A stretch of 64,000 nucleotides of DNA, taken from NCBI GenBank assembly GCA_947173895.1, contig CAMWGU010000007.1, forward strand, positions 1 through 64,000. Direction: 5' to 3'. The DNA is from an uncultured Bacteroides sp. Its GTDB lineage: Bacteria > Bacteroidota > Bacteroidia > Bacteroidales > Bacteroidaceae. The position numbers and the translations under genes are program-made. The notes under the pieces were generated by a model. The model was not told the origin of the DNA. It saw nothing but the letters and a program-made list of their open reading frames with translations, and did not search any database. Below are positions 1 to 10,700 of this stretch, piece by piece; within the stretch, counting starts at the first letter, position 1; each line of letters starts with the position of its first letter.

Positions 1-65
1 TATAGTTATAATCTGTAACTCTGGAGAGTACCCTTTTTAGTTTTGACACACCCTCATTTCATTTA

Positions 66-2303
66 TCAAATGATTGTAATCCATTCTCCAGGTTGGGTTT
101 CATATTGCAGGAGTTGTCCGTCAACAGGAGAGACAATCATTAAACGTCCTCCTTTCTCCGAATAAATTCGAAGTCGGGTCATCTGCCCGTTTTGACGAGT
201 TGCCGAGACCAAAAACGCTCCCATAGCGCGAAGATTTTCAAATGAAACATCCTTCCAGCTCTCAGGTATGGCCGGAAATACACGTATGATACCTGTATGG
301 CTCTGTAAAAGCATCTCTTGTATACCTGATGCAAAAGCAAAATTCCCCTCTAACGTAAAAGGACGATATGTGAACTTGGATTTACCTGTCCCCGACTGAT
401 CCCCATTCACATGGAAAGTATTTTTCAAACAAAAACATTCAGCAAAAATGCGCAATGCTTTGGCTGCTTCTTCTCCATTAAAAGCACGCGCTTGCATATT
501 GGCAAACCAACTATAAGTATATCCGGTCCAATAATCCGAACCATACTCTTCTATCTTCTTCAATGTGGCACGGATAATACTTTGTGATTTTTCACCATCA
601 CTCCAGTCTATTTCACCTAGCGGATGGATAGCCAGCGCATGTGAAAAATGACGATGTGAGGCGTCATATGAAAAACCTTTGGCAAAAGTCAGACTACCCT
701 CTGTATCTAAATCGAAATCAGGAAGTTGTTTCTTCAAATCAGCCCAATGCGCGGCCTCTTCATTCAATCCTAATTCACCAGCCAATTCGGCAGCAGCTCC
801 AAACAAGAAACGCATGAGTGAAAGGTCGAAATTTGTCATATCCGTAAACCATGCCTGCAATGAATTATCATAAATTTCAGGGCTGGAACTGAATTCCAGC
901 TTCCGTACTCCATTAACATCCAGCTTTGAATTCTGTTCCATATAAACAGCCACATCTTTTAAAAAAGGATAGGCCCGTTCTTTTAAGAAATCCTGATCTG
1001 CCGAATATTTCCAGTGCAAATAGAAATGCTGTGCAAGCCATGCCCCCACCGTTTGAGACATGGCGTATTGTATCCATCCTCCCATCGGTTCACCTGTCAA
1101 AGTACATACTCCGGGAATATTCATACCTTCAGTTTCAAAATATTGTCGAGTATATCGTTTGTAAATATCACGCTGACTCCATAATGTATTCAGATATCCC
1201 ATTCCTTCGGACAGATGATTACCTATATAAGTAGGCCAATAACTGAGCTGGGTATTCAGATCATGATGATAATCCCCTTTCCAAGGTGGAAGTTTTCCAT
1301 TGTCGGCTGTCCATACAGCTTGCAGTGAAATCGGATAAGAATTCTCTCGTGTAGCCGATCCGAACTTATACATCTCATTCTGATATTGTTTTTGCAAAAT
1401 AGAATCAGGTAAACTCACTGAAGACTGTGCCCAATAATGGTTCCAATAAGCCAAATGCGTTTGATAATCCTGTTTCACTCCACGCTGCATAGCTTCTTCT
1501 GTTTCATCCGAAGCCTGATCGGCACACATAGAAGAGGTGACACTCCATGTACCATAAAGTGTACTTCCGTTCTGATGCCAGCTGACAGCTACGTCATATG
1601 AAAAATCGCCATACCCCTTCTGATGATAAACAAGCTGGTTTTCTTTGCGCGTAATCGTTCCTTGTTCGTAGTCCAATCGTTGCAAATCTTGTCCGGATAC
1701 AGGACTTGCCTCACCACTTATACCTGCTTTTCTATAAGTAGGTGCTATTAGGGTTGGTTCCAGATCTGTTTTCAAATTCTTGAAAACAAACCAACCAACC
1801 GGTTCAGTAGAATGTACAAATGTTTGCATTTGCGTTCCATCTTCCCAAGTAACTTCACATAAAGCATTATTCAGATACAATTTAGCTTGTGAAGGTTCTC
1901 CCAAATCGCCAAGAGAAAACTCAAGTGCTGCTCCCGGAATTTTAGAGGGAGCTGGCATTCGGTCATAAGGATGATCAAACTTCTGTTGTACGGGCAGATA
2001 ATCTTTCTTCCTGATCTGGTCTTTCACCCATGCAAAACGATAATTATTTCCAGACAAGCTATCCACTGAGCGCAGATCCCACAAATCTGTACGATCTAAC
2101 GATAAACGTAACGAAGAATCTTTCTTCCAAACTAATGCCCCGATTGTGGCATTTCCCAATGGAATTCCTTCATCCCAGCTTTGGGCTAAGGAAGAAAAAA
2201 TCAAATCACTATCTGACTCTGTGACAGAAAGCCTGTCGATAGAAGAAGTACAAGACAGCAATCCGCAACAGCAACCTACGACAAACAATGCTTTTATTCT
2301 CAT
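66..2303 (-). CDS. GH95-like glycoside hydrolase, lipoprotein
   Basis: Predicted lipoprotein of 745 residues with a signal ending in LLSC (Cys18), so it should be exported and membrane anchored. The N-terminal part (about 30-280) resembles the GH95 N-terminal beta domain, and residues about 300-680 form an alpha/alpha-barrel with GH95 landmarks: HHDLNTQLSYW, SSSPE (Glu476), HRHFSHALAIHP and LEGNFAFASGIQEMLLQSH. GH95 enzymes remove alpha-1,2-L-fucose or related L-galactose. Two usual catalytic positions differ: the family N-x-N appears as D348-x-N350 and the usual DGN as EGN (Glu652). Fucosidase activity is therefore an inference. It is the last gene of the SusCD locus and starts 3 bases after the GH2 stop, so it is probably co-transcribed with it. 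Confidence 0.8.
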   Translation of the reverse strand: MRIKALFVVGCCCGLLSCTSSIDRLSVTESDSDLIFSSLAQSWDEGIPLGNATIGALVWKKDSSLRLSLDRTDLWDLRSVDSLSGNNYRFAWVKDQIRKKDYLPVQQKFDHPYDRMPAPSKIPGAALEFSLGDLGEPSQAKLYLNNALCEVTWEDGTQMQTFVHSTEPVGWFVFKNLKTDLEPTLIAPTYRKAGISGEASPVSGQDLQRLDYEQGTITRKENQLVYHQKGYGDFSYDVAVSWHQNGSTLYGTWSVTSSMCADQASDETEEAMQRGVKQDYQTHLAYWNHYWAQSSVSLPDSILQKQYQNEMYKFGSATRENSYPISLQAVWTADNGKLPPWKGDYHHDLNTQLSYWPTYIGNHLSEGMGYLNTLWSQRDIYKRYTRQYFETEGMNIPGVCTLTGEPMGGWIQYAMSQTVGAWLAQHFYLHWKYSADQDFLKERAYPFLKDVAVYMEQNSKLDVNGVRKLEFSSSPEIYDNSLQAWFTDMTNFDLSLMRFLFGAAAELAGELGLNEEAAHWADLKKQLPDFDLDTEGSLTFAKGFSYDASHRHFSHALAIHPLGEIDWSDGEKSQSIIRATLKKIEEYGSDYWTGYTYSWFANMQARAFNGEEAAKALRIFAECFCLKNTFHVNGDQSGTGKSKFTYRPFTLEGNFAFASGIQEMLLQSHTGIIRVFPAIPESWKDVSFENLRAMGAFLVSATRQNGQMTRLRIYSEKGGRLMIVSPVDGQLLQYETQPGEWITII

Positions 2304-2306
2304 GAT

Positions 2307-5096
2307 TTAAAATAATTTTAAAATTTGTTCTTTATCTACTTCTACAACAGGACAAAACTCCGGACTTACCATATATTTCCTCAAACTATGCAACAATTGG
2401 CGGGCTTCAGGCCGACTATTCATATCCTGCCAAAAATCGATGCCTGATACCAACAATTTTCCTTTACCGATTTTCACTTCAAACACCAAAGCCAACGGAC
2501 GATTGGTAAACCAATCATCTATTACGCGAACAACCGGACGTATCTGAGGCGAGATTTTACTAAACTCGATAGCACCTGAATGACTCATAGCATCCCACCA
2601 CTGATAGTCACTATAGTATTCGGTCGGGAATTCATCTAATGCCGGGTGCGACGGATTACATAGTATTCCTAATGTATGCGGAGCCTGTCTATTTGTCCAA
2701 GCTGTATTCCAAAAGATACTGGAGAAACCTATTTGAATATCTCCACCGAGTTCTTTAGCTAGTGTTCCCTGTTTTAATGAAAGTAAAACAGATGCTCCTT
2801 CATTCAACGCATTCAGAGTGGCCTCATCCAGACAATCGGTCATAAGTATCTGTGAAAAATCTAAATTCTGTTGTCTGTCAATCGGGTATACCCAAATATT
2901 CCAGTCATTCTTACGGTCGTTTACAGACACCTCCAATATAAGACGTTGAGGAGTTGTAATACCTTCGAGTGACACCTTCAATTCTCCCAAAGGTTGATTA
3001 TTACCAATAGCTATTTCATCCAATTGCCATTGCCCAGACTGAATTTTATTTCCTTCTACGTCCGACAAAGCCCATCCAGCTGTAACATTTTTCAAAGGGG
3101 CGCTTCCATAGTGAGCTACTTCAGCTGTTGCTTTTAATACTTCAGCATTTGTATAAACTAATTTAGGCAAACGTGCCAACGGAACTGTATAGTTGCAAAA
3201 ACGGCTGTACGCTTCAGGCGAAATATATCCTTTTTCTTCCCAAAACGCATCCAACACTCCTACCAATGCTGTTCCTTGTCCCGGAAAATCATAAAGTCCC
3301 AACAATTGGAATCCTCCAAAATCTTTAGTGCGAAGTGCGGCTTCTATATCAGCTTTATAACATAAAGCCTGCAATTTTCCAGAAGCTAGCAAAAAGCTGT
3401 CGGCCAACGCTTCCATTCCGTTCTCTTTTAAACTTTCTTGAAAGATTTCAAAGTTTTTCGGATGCATCACCCCATCATATTTACTCATTTCTTTAAAATT
3501 GGGATAGACACACCATTGTCCAATCTCATGGCTTACCATCGGCTGATTGAAACGTTCGATATACTGCGACCAATCATAATCAGTACGCGGAGCTTGAGCA
3601 TTGATAATACTATTCAATCCCTGCCCCCATCCTTGAATACGCGGAGATGCATCGCTAAGGAAATCGCTGACAGGCAAATTAGGCCATCCGGCACTGGTAC
3701 AATAAATGCGCCTATCGTCACGTTCTTTCCACAAAGCTGTAAACCATTCCAGATATTTGGAGCTTCCCACACCTGCCGGTTCGTTACCATACATCATCAT
3801 GCAAAAGGAAGGATGATTACCAAAAGCCTTGACAATCGCTTCACTCTCTTTTAAAATAAAATCATCCAATGCTCTTCCATCTCCAATTGTAGTAGACTGG
3901 TTAGCCCACGACGAACATTCTACTTCCAGATACATTCCCATTTCATCGGCAACACAAAATGCAGCTTCAGGCGGACACCAAGAATGAAAACGGATATGAT
4001 TCAATCCATGATTCCGACATGCCGTGAAAATCTTTTCCCAAGCAGCCTTGTCAGTAGGAGGATATCCAGTTTTTGGGAACGCTGCACAATCGAGCGTACC
4101 ACGAAGAAACACCGGACGACCATTGATAGTAATACGTTTGTCTATCACTTTGAAATCGCGCATACCGAATGATTCCAAACGAACATCGACGGTTGCTTCC
4201 TCTTTATCTTCCAGGCTGGCTTCCAACTGATATAAATAAGGATCGAATTCATCCCAAAGACGTATTTCATCTCCTAATGAAAAGAGCATTTCTATTTCAT
4301 TTTCTCCTGGTTGAAGCACAACTTTCTTCCGGATGCTCTTCCCATCCGATTTTAAAGTCAAAACAGTTTGAGCCACCGCATGTTTTCTATTTTTCAAATT
4401 GGCTTTCACACGGATACTTTTGGTTGCGACATTGGGATAGACAGCCATAGATGCAATATTTACTTGCGGGCGTACCTGCAAATACATATCCCCTACCACT
4501 CCATTCCAATTTCCTTGTGTATGATCTGAAATGCTATGAGAATTTTCTCCCAGATCTATTTCCTTCACCCGATTGTCTATGCGCATGGTCAAGACATGCT
4601 TACCCGGAGTAAGTATCCCAGTCAGATCATATTGATGAGGAGCCCCCAACGCATTTTGCATTCCCACTTCCTTATTGTCCACCCAAAGGCGAGTTTCCCA
4701 ATGACAACGTTCTAAATACAGAATTATGTCTTGTTGATTCCAGTCGGCCGGAATATTCACTTCCTTTTTATACCATGCTACTCCTTTGTAATATTTCTCA
4801 GGTTGCAGCCAAAAGGGAACTTTAATATTATTCGGCTCCCTATAACGAGCATATTTTTCACTTTTAAAGTAGGATGAATCAGCAATACCACCTACCCAAG
4901 GGGTATTTAGCGTAATTTCTTCCCCAAAACCGTTGGAAGTCATTGAACCCGGTAATTGAATCTTACTATTCCATTGCGTAGAATCTGTTGTAAACTGCCA
5001 TTCACCAGACAAGTCAATTTGATTAGTTTGCTGTGAACAAGAAGCAACTAATAAAGAAAATAAAGTCAGAAAATTCGTTCTCATGATATTTTTCAT
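2307..5096 (-). CDS. GH2 family glycoside hydrolase, lipoprotein
   Basis: A GH2-type exo-glycosidase: sugar-binding jelly roll (about 35-210), immunoglobulin-like domain, then a TIM barrel with the acid/base motif MMYGNEPAG and a likely nucleophile in VSHEIGQW, near residues 440 and 525. GH2 covers beta-galactosidase, beta-glucuronidase, beta-mannosidase and others; the substrate cannot be read from the sequence. The ORF track begins at 5120, but that codon is TTG. The first ATG is at 5096 (929 residues) and another at 5084 would begin MRTNFLTLFSLLVASC, a clean lipoprotein signal. A consensus Bacteroides promoter lies directly upstream, so this gene and the GH95 gene can probably be transcribed apart from susCD. 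The C-terminal 300 residues look like an accessory region without a clear name. Confidence 0.85.
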   Translation of the reverse strand: MKNIMRTNFLTLFSLLVASCSQQTNQIDLSGEWQFTTDSTQWNSKIQLPGSMTSNGFGEEITLNTPWVGGIADSSYFKSEKYARYREPNNIKVPFWLQPEKYYKGVAWYKKEVNIPADWNQQDIILYLERCHWETRLWVDNKEVGMQNALGAPHQYDLTGILTPGKHVLTMRIDNRVKEIDLGENSHSISDHTQGNWNGVVGDMYLQVRPQVNIASMAVYPNVATKSIRVKANLKNRKHAVAQTVLTLKSDGKSIRKKVVLQPGENEIEMLFSLGDEIRLWDEFDPYLYQLEASLEDKEEATVDVRLESFGMRDFKVIDKRITINGRPVFLRGTLDCAAFPKTGYPPTDKAAWEKIFTACRNHGLNHIRFHSWCPPEAAFCVADEMGMYLEVECSSWANQSTTIGDGRALDDFILKESEAIVKAFGNHPSFCMMMYGNEPAGVGSSKYLEWFTALWKERDDRRIYCTSAGWPNLPVSDFLSDASPRIQGWGQGLNSIINAQAPRTDYDWSQYIERFNQPMVSHEIGQWCVYPNFKEMSKYDGVMHPKNFEIFQESLKENGMEALADSFLLASGKLQALCYKADIEAALRTKDFGGFQLLGLYDFPGQGTALVGVLDAFWEEKGYISPEAYSRFCNYTVPLARLPKLVYTNAEVLKATAEVAHYGSAPLKNVTAGWALSDVEGNKIQSGQWQLDEIAIGNNQPLGELKVSLEGITTPQRLILEVSVNDRKNDWNIWVYPIDRQQNLDFSQILMTDCLDEATLNALNEGASVLLSLKQGTLAKELGGDIQIGFSSIFWNTAWTNRQAPHTLGILCNPSHPALDEFPTEYYSDYQWWDAMSHSGAIEFSKISPQIRPVVRVIDDWFTNRPLALVFEVKIGKGKLLVSGIDFWQDMNSRPEARQLLHSLRKYMVSPEFCPVVEVDKEQILKLF

Positions 5097-5117
5097 ATTA
5101 CTCAAATTATTTTTGGG

Positions 5118-5148
5118 CAAAGTAACGAATAAAAGAAGTTTGAGACAA
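5118..5148 (-). promoter_or_regulatory. Internal promoter before the GH2 gene
   Basis: On the minus strand a TTG (5148-5146) is followed after 20 bases by TTACTTTG (5125-5118), close to the Bacteroides -33/-7 consensus TTTG-N19-21-TAnnTTTG. Transcription would start about 15 bases before the ATG at 5096. Confidence 0.5.
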
Positions 5149-5194
5149 TGGACTAAATTATCGTGAGAATGGATAATTCAATGATTATATATTC

Positions 5195-5251
5195 CAATGA
5201 AAGAGGAATTGCCGGACAATCTTTCTCCCCCGACCTTTCCTCCTTTCATTG
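5195..5251. repeat. Inverted repeat downstream of the DUF5018-like gene
   Basis: Arms CAATGAAAG (5195-5203) and CTTTCATTG (5243-5251) flank a 39-base loop that also contains TCCTCC. No U-tract follows, so it may be an mRNA 3' structure rather than a classical terminator. The core CTCCTTTCAT recurs in the 21.7-21.9 kb intergenic region. Confidence 0.4.
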
Positions 5252-5306
5252 ATACATTATCAAGCATTTTTACGACATAACCATCTCATTATTACTTGAA
5301 ATTTAT

Positions 5307-5846
5307 TCAAAAACCTTTAGCAGTCTTCAACACATAATCTTGCGAAGAGCCATCGGCCGCTGTAACCCGATAAAAACGATCTTCGGAAAAATCTCCAGGA
5401 GTACCTAGTTTTGGTGCCCCATTCAATGGTGAAAGAACAGCAGCATCTGAAATGGAAACATATACCCATAGCTTATTTAAACCGTCTTGGGCTATATGTT
5501 TCTTAAATTCCTCGTATAACATTTCTTTTGTCACCGAACCGGAAGGACCGGCTTTTTGTACACTGTTTATACTGTGAGTCAAAGTAGTCTTAAATCCTTT
5601 GATTCCACCTTCTTCAATATGTTCAGTAGTTTTTCCAAAAATCACTTCACATACTCTTCCCTCCTGTATTTCTTCGTTCACCGTACCTTTTTTAATCGTA
5701 TCGTTATAGAGGAAACGATAAGAATACTCTACCGATGTCATCTCTTTTTCTGATGAATTTTCCAATTCATCCAAGTCATGATACAGACAGCCGGACAAAG
5801 ATGCCGCAAACATACACCCTGCTAAAATATTTAAAATTCTTTTCAT
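5307..5846 (-). CDS. DUF5018-like surface lipoprotein of the PUL
   Basis: A 179-residue protein with a lipoprotein signal (SLSGC, Cys20). The C-terminal string YRVTAADGSSQDYVL is typical of the short beta-sandwich repeats of DUF5018/DUF1735-type proteins found next to SusD. It sits at the SusE/SusF position, 31 bases after susD, so a surface glycan-binding or complex-stabilising role is likely but is inferred from position. No catalytic motif is visible. The protein is much shorter than SusE or SusF and probably holds one or two domains. Confidence 0.65.
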   Translation of the reverse strand: MKRILNILAGCMFAASLSGCLYHDLDELENSSEKEMTSVEYSYRFLYNDTIKKGTVNEEIQEGRVCEVIFGKTTEHIEEGGIKGFKTTLTHSINSVQKAGPSGSVTKEMLYEEFKKHIAQDGLNKLWVYVSISDAAVLSPLNGAPKLGTPGDFSEDRFYRVTAADGSSQDYVLKTAKGF

Positions 5847-5877
5847 TGTGGTTATTCTTTTTATATAGTAATGACAT

Positions 5878-7755
5878 TTATTCCCAACCCGGATTTTGTT
5901 TCACACCCGATTTCATGCAGAAACTACGGTTGACAGGAATCAGATAACGCTTTGGAGAGAATCGGGCCTCACCAATGGCATTATTGTCTTCAAAGAATTC
6001 ATAAGACAATCCATCGCGCGAAATGCGAATTCCTCTCAACGGACCTACCAATTCCGGAATAACAAATCCATTTTGTACATAACGACCATCGCTCACACCG
6101 CCGCTCTGTCTCATGCCCCAGCGAAGTAACGACCAGTAGCGGTCATTGCATTCATATACCATTTCCACATTGCGTTCGCGCTTGTAGGCTTCGAACAACG
6201 AATCATTCCATCCATTGCCCGTTTTACCACTGAGATATTCCTTCGCTTTGTCCGCACTGAATCCTCCGTGCTGCACCATGGTGGGAATCATGTATTTTTT
6301 AGCATTTTCAAAATCCCCTTTCATCAGATAAGCTTCGGCCATATTCAGATAAGCTTCGCCATATCGAAATACGGAATAACAATAATCCAGCTTTTGTGAT
6401 GAAGGCTCGGGTAAACTGACAATATGGTCATAATGATATTTCACCATGGCATACCCCGTCGATGAGTTATAATTATCCAAATCGCCGGCTCTGCGTCCAT
6501 ATTCTTCTAAAGCTCCTTCATTGATCTTACTATTCGAGTTGCTGCAATTTCCATCACGACGAAAATATACGCGCACCTGGCCATTGAAGTATTCACAACC
6601 ATCATAAAGAATTGTGGTATAGAACCGCAAGTCTCTTTTTCTGTCGCGGTTGAAATACATTTTCTCATCTACATTCGTCCCCGTTTGCACATAAGAAGCG
6701 TCTTCCCAATACTTGATGCTGCCATCCGTATCTGCTACCAGATAATCATCTACCAAATCCTGAGTGGGCCACGAACCTCTGTCCATTCCCCAAAAGTTCA
6801 TCGTGACATTAATTGGGAAATGTTCTTTCGCATATTCTGATATATTGCCCGCATGCCACAAGCCCTGATATTGCATCGGAGTATCATAAAGGGAAGTATT
6901 GGTCTTCAATCGCTCCACAACCATGATTTGCTCTTGTGCCGAAACCGCAGTCTCATAGGACCTGAACAAAGATTCATAAGGGCTCAACTGGCTTCCCTCC
7001 GCATTCAGTCCTATTGCAATCCCGGCCGAGATAACCTCATTGTAATAGTTGCTTTGTGCCGATCCGCCATCCACATAAGCTGCCGCCTGATTGGCCACAC
7101 GCATCAACAAAGCATAGGCCGCCGTGCTGCTGGCACGACCTCTTTCCACCTCTCCGGCTTCCGGCAGTACAGAAGCCGCTTCTTTCAAATCCTTTATTAT
7201 AAAGTTGTATGTCTCACCTATAGAAGCACGCGGTATCTGCAAATCATCTTCTGTAGAAAGTACACGGTCTATGATTTGCATGCCACCGTATTGGCGGGCA
7301 TACAGAAAATAATGGGCGGCCCGTAAGAACTTCAATTCTCCTATCACCCTGGTTTTGAAGTTTTCCGAAAAGATCGGGCTGTTCGCTATTTCATCCATTG
7401 CCGTGTGAATGCGCCACAATACCCCATAATTCAGCCATCCGTAATCATCATCATTGGTTATCAGTTCGGCACGGTCTCTGGACCAGAAAGATCCGTTCAA
7501 CGTACCCGTCATGGCATTTTTAGTCGCACTCTCGGCCCAGCAACTGTTCTGATGCCCGTATGCTCCCAACCACAAACCGCTCTGCATGACATCTTTATAG
7601 ATGGAATATACGAACGACTTTGTCAGTTCTTCGCTGGACCATGTTTGATCGCCCGTAATCTTATCATAAGGCTTGGTATCCAGAAAATCGGTGCATGAAG
7701 AGCTTAATAAGGATAAGCCCATTGCTGCTATACATATATATTTTTTCATCTTCAT
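5878..7755 (-). CDS. RagB/SusD family glycan-binding lipoprotein
   Basis: A 625-residue SusD homologue with lipobox LSSSC (Cys21), the family N-terminus CTDFLDTKPYDKI, and TPR-like helical segments such as FRYGEAYLNMAEAYLMKGD. SusD proteins sit at the cell surface as a lid on the SusC pore and bind the incoming oligosaccharide. It follows susC by 13 bases, which supports co-transcription and a single transport complex. The ligand is not predictable from sequence; the linked GH95-like and GH2 enzymes suggest a branched glycan. Confidence 0.95.
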   Translation of the reverse strand: MKMKKYICIAAMGLSLLSSSCTDFLDTKPYDKITGDQTWSSEELTKSFVYSIYKDVMQSGLWLGAYGHQNSCWAESATKNAMTGTLNGSFWSRDRAELITNDDDYGWLNYGVLWRIHTAMDEIANSPIFSENFKTRVIGELKFLRAAHYFLYARQYGGMQIIDRVLSTEDDLQIPRASIGETYNFIIKDLKEAASVLPEAGEVERGRASSTAAYALLMRVANQAAAYVDGGSAQSNYYNEVISAGIAIGLNAEGSQLSPYESLFRSYETAVSAQEQIMVVERLKTNTSLYDTPMQYQGLWHAGNISEYAKEHFPINVTMNFWGMDRGSWPTQDLVDDYLVADTDGSIKYWEDASYVQTGTNVDEKMYFNRDRKRDLRFYTTILYDGCEYFNGQVRVYFRRDGNCSNSNSKINEGALEEYGRRAGDLDNYNSSTGYAMVKYHYDHIVSLPEPSSQKLDYCYSVFRYGEAYLNMAEAYLMKGDFENAKKYMIPTMVQHGGFSADKAKEYLSGKTGNGWNDSLFEAYKRERNVEMVYECNDRYWSLLRWGMRQSGGVSDGRYVQNGFVIPELVGPLRGIRISRDGLSYEFFEDNNAIGEARFSPKRYLIPVNRSFCMKSGVKQNPGWE

Positions 7756-7768
7756 TCTTTTTGAGTTA

Positions 7769-10700
7769 TTAAAATCCTAATTGGAAACCAATGGAATAAG
7801 TACGCATCATCGGATAAGCATAGTTATCAAAGTTTCCGGCTTCCGGATCTGCATATTTAACCGAAGGACCGATGGCGAACAAGTTTACTCCGGAAGCGAA
7901 CACAGTCAGATTGCGCAACCAAGCTTCTTTTCTCAATGCTGTATGTTTGAAATCATAAGAAAGGGTCAAAGACTTCAGACGGATATAGTTGGCATTTCTT
8001 GCCCAGAAATCGGAACTTGCATAATTGTTGTTTTCGTTTAAAGAGGTATTTCCGGCACGCGGGAAGTCGGCATCCGTATTTTCCGGCGTCCAAGTATCCA
8101 ACTGATAGGCAAAGTCGAGCCTCCGTTCGCCTTCCTGTCCCATTGCGATATTACTCATATAGACCTGCCGACGGCCGGTTCCCTGAATGTTTGCCAATAC
8201 AGACAGCCCTTTCCAGCTGGCCGACAAATCGATACCGAATACAAACCGGGGAGTCGCATCATGTCCGAACTTCCGTTGGTCTTGTCCGTCTATCTTGCCG
8301 TCGCCATTCACATCGGCATACCACAAGTCGCCCGGACGAAGGTCTTGGGATTTAACCCGCTTCGGGTTATTCAACACATCCTGCGGAGTGGTATAGAATT
8401 GGGTTCCTACATACCCTGTACCCAGATAACCATACAGATACCCTTGTTTCCGGGTATAAGGATTGGCCAATGTCACCTTATCTTCATTGGTTATGGCTGC
8501 AATGGAATGATACCAAGTGAAATTGAATCCGGCAGAAAAATCCACCTGTCCCATCCGGTCCGAATATTTGATAAAACCGTCCAAACCTTCGGAACGGTCT
8601 TCTGCTTTTGATACTTCCTGAGGCAACGCATATCCTATCGGATCAGTAAACTCATACAAGGGAGCCGACAAATACCCTTTTGTCGTTTCATAGAACCAGT
8701 CGAACGAGCCTTCCAACTTGTTTCCTAATGTGGCAAAGTCGAATCCGACATCATACTTCTTCCTTGTGTACCATGTCATGTTGATGCTTGGAGTAGCGCC
8801 GGGAGTGATAGAGTTGACCAATTTCCCGTCTATGACGTATGCATTCGAATTATAATTATAGGTGGACATATACGCATAGGCATCATGATCGGCTCCATTA
8901 ATACCTATCTCGCCATACGATCCTCTTAACTTGAAATAATCGAACAGGCCCAATTCCTTGACCGGAGCAAAGAACTGCTCGTCCGAAACGGCCCAACCGA
9001 CCGAAACCGAAGGGAAGAAACCAAAACGGTTGTCCTTAGGGAAACAGTCCGACCCATCATAACGGCCGGAGAACTCCACCATGTACCGATTATCGTAATC
9101 ATAACGAAAACGGCCCACGTATCCCATAGAAGCCTGTTCGCTCTCGCCGTTGCTGGCTGTGATGCTGGCAGCGTCTCCCTTTTGTATCTGCTGGATGGCA
9201 GTCGTATAAAAAGTATTCGATCCGGCACTCAGGCTGTTTCCATGATAATACTGGCGGTTATGCACCAAAGTGGCCTGTACGTTATGTTTTTCAGCAAACG
9301 TATTCTTATAGTCAATGCGCACATTGAAATCATAACGATGGTTCTGATAAGACGAACGGCTGATAGATATGTCGGAAGGATTCTGAAGAGTGACATTTCC
9401 GTCGGCATCATAATAAGGAGCCTTCTCAATCCAATCCTTACGATCTTGCGACTCAATGTTGTAATTGCCGTCCAATCCGATACTCAGTCCTTTCACCCAA
9501 GGAAGATCCCATTTCAAATCAACAGCCAGCTGATTATACACAGTGCGTAGCACGATTTCGCCCGGGCTGTCCAAAATCAGGGCAGGATTATCAAACTGGT
9601 TCGAAATGGTCCCGTCTTCATTATAAGGCCGTTCAAACGGATTTCTGTCCTTCAGTCGCGAATAAATGGTATATGCACTGGCATTGGGATAATTCTCATC
9701 GGTCAGCGTACCGTTCACACTCATTCCCATGCTAAGCCCGATTTTATCGAAGTAGGCATTGACATTGGAACGGTAATTATAACGGTCGAACTGCAAACAG
9801 TCGCTTTTGGTGATTCCGCTTTGACTTAGATAGTTCAAACTGCTGAAAAACTTGATCTTCTCGTCGCCGCCGCTGACCGACACCGTATGCTCGCTTTGCG
9901 GAGTCTGGTTGCGCAACAGTTCTTTTTCCCAGTTGGTGTACGAATCCAGATTGGCCGCTATCTCTGCCATTTCTTCCGGTGTCTTAAAGGAGTTCACGCC
10001 TTGTCCCAACGACTGATTAAGTTTATTAATGGCTGTGGCATACTCGTAAGCATTCATCCGCTCGGCCGGATAAGAAGGAGAGTTAAACGCAAAATTGGCC
10101 TGATAATCCACACTCAACTTGCCGACCTTTCCTTGCTTGGTGGTGACCACCACCACACCGTTGCCGGCATTCATTCCGTAAACAGCCGTCGATGCGGCAT
10201 CCTTTAAAACAGTCATCGACTCAATGTCCGCCTTGTTCAGCTGCATAAAACGGGCCTGGGTAACCACAAACCCGTCGATCACATAAAGCGGGGTTCCATT
10301 ACCACGTATGGAAATACTGGCCCCGTTCTGTCCGGGCTCGGCCGAACCCTGCTGAACTATTACTCCAGCCACACGTCCCTGTAAAGCGGAACCCATATCC
10401 GAAAACGGAACCTCTTTCACCTTCTCATTATCAACAGTAGCAAGGGCGGCAGTATTCTTTCGGGTACTAGTCGTACCATAACCCACCACAATCACCTCGT
10501 CAAGCACCTTGGTATCTTCCTTCAAAGTGATTTTCATTTTTCCTGATTGCGAGACCTGGACAAATTGAGTGGTATAGCCTATATAAGAAATCTCTAATGT
10601 GGAACGGAGAGGAACCTGAATAGAAAACTCTCCACCTATATTGGTAATAGTTCCTTGGGCAGAGCCCTTTACTTTCACGGTAGCGCCAATTATCGGTTCG

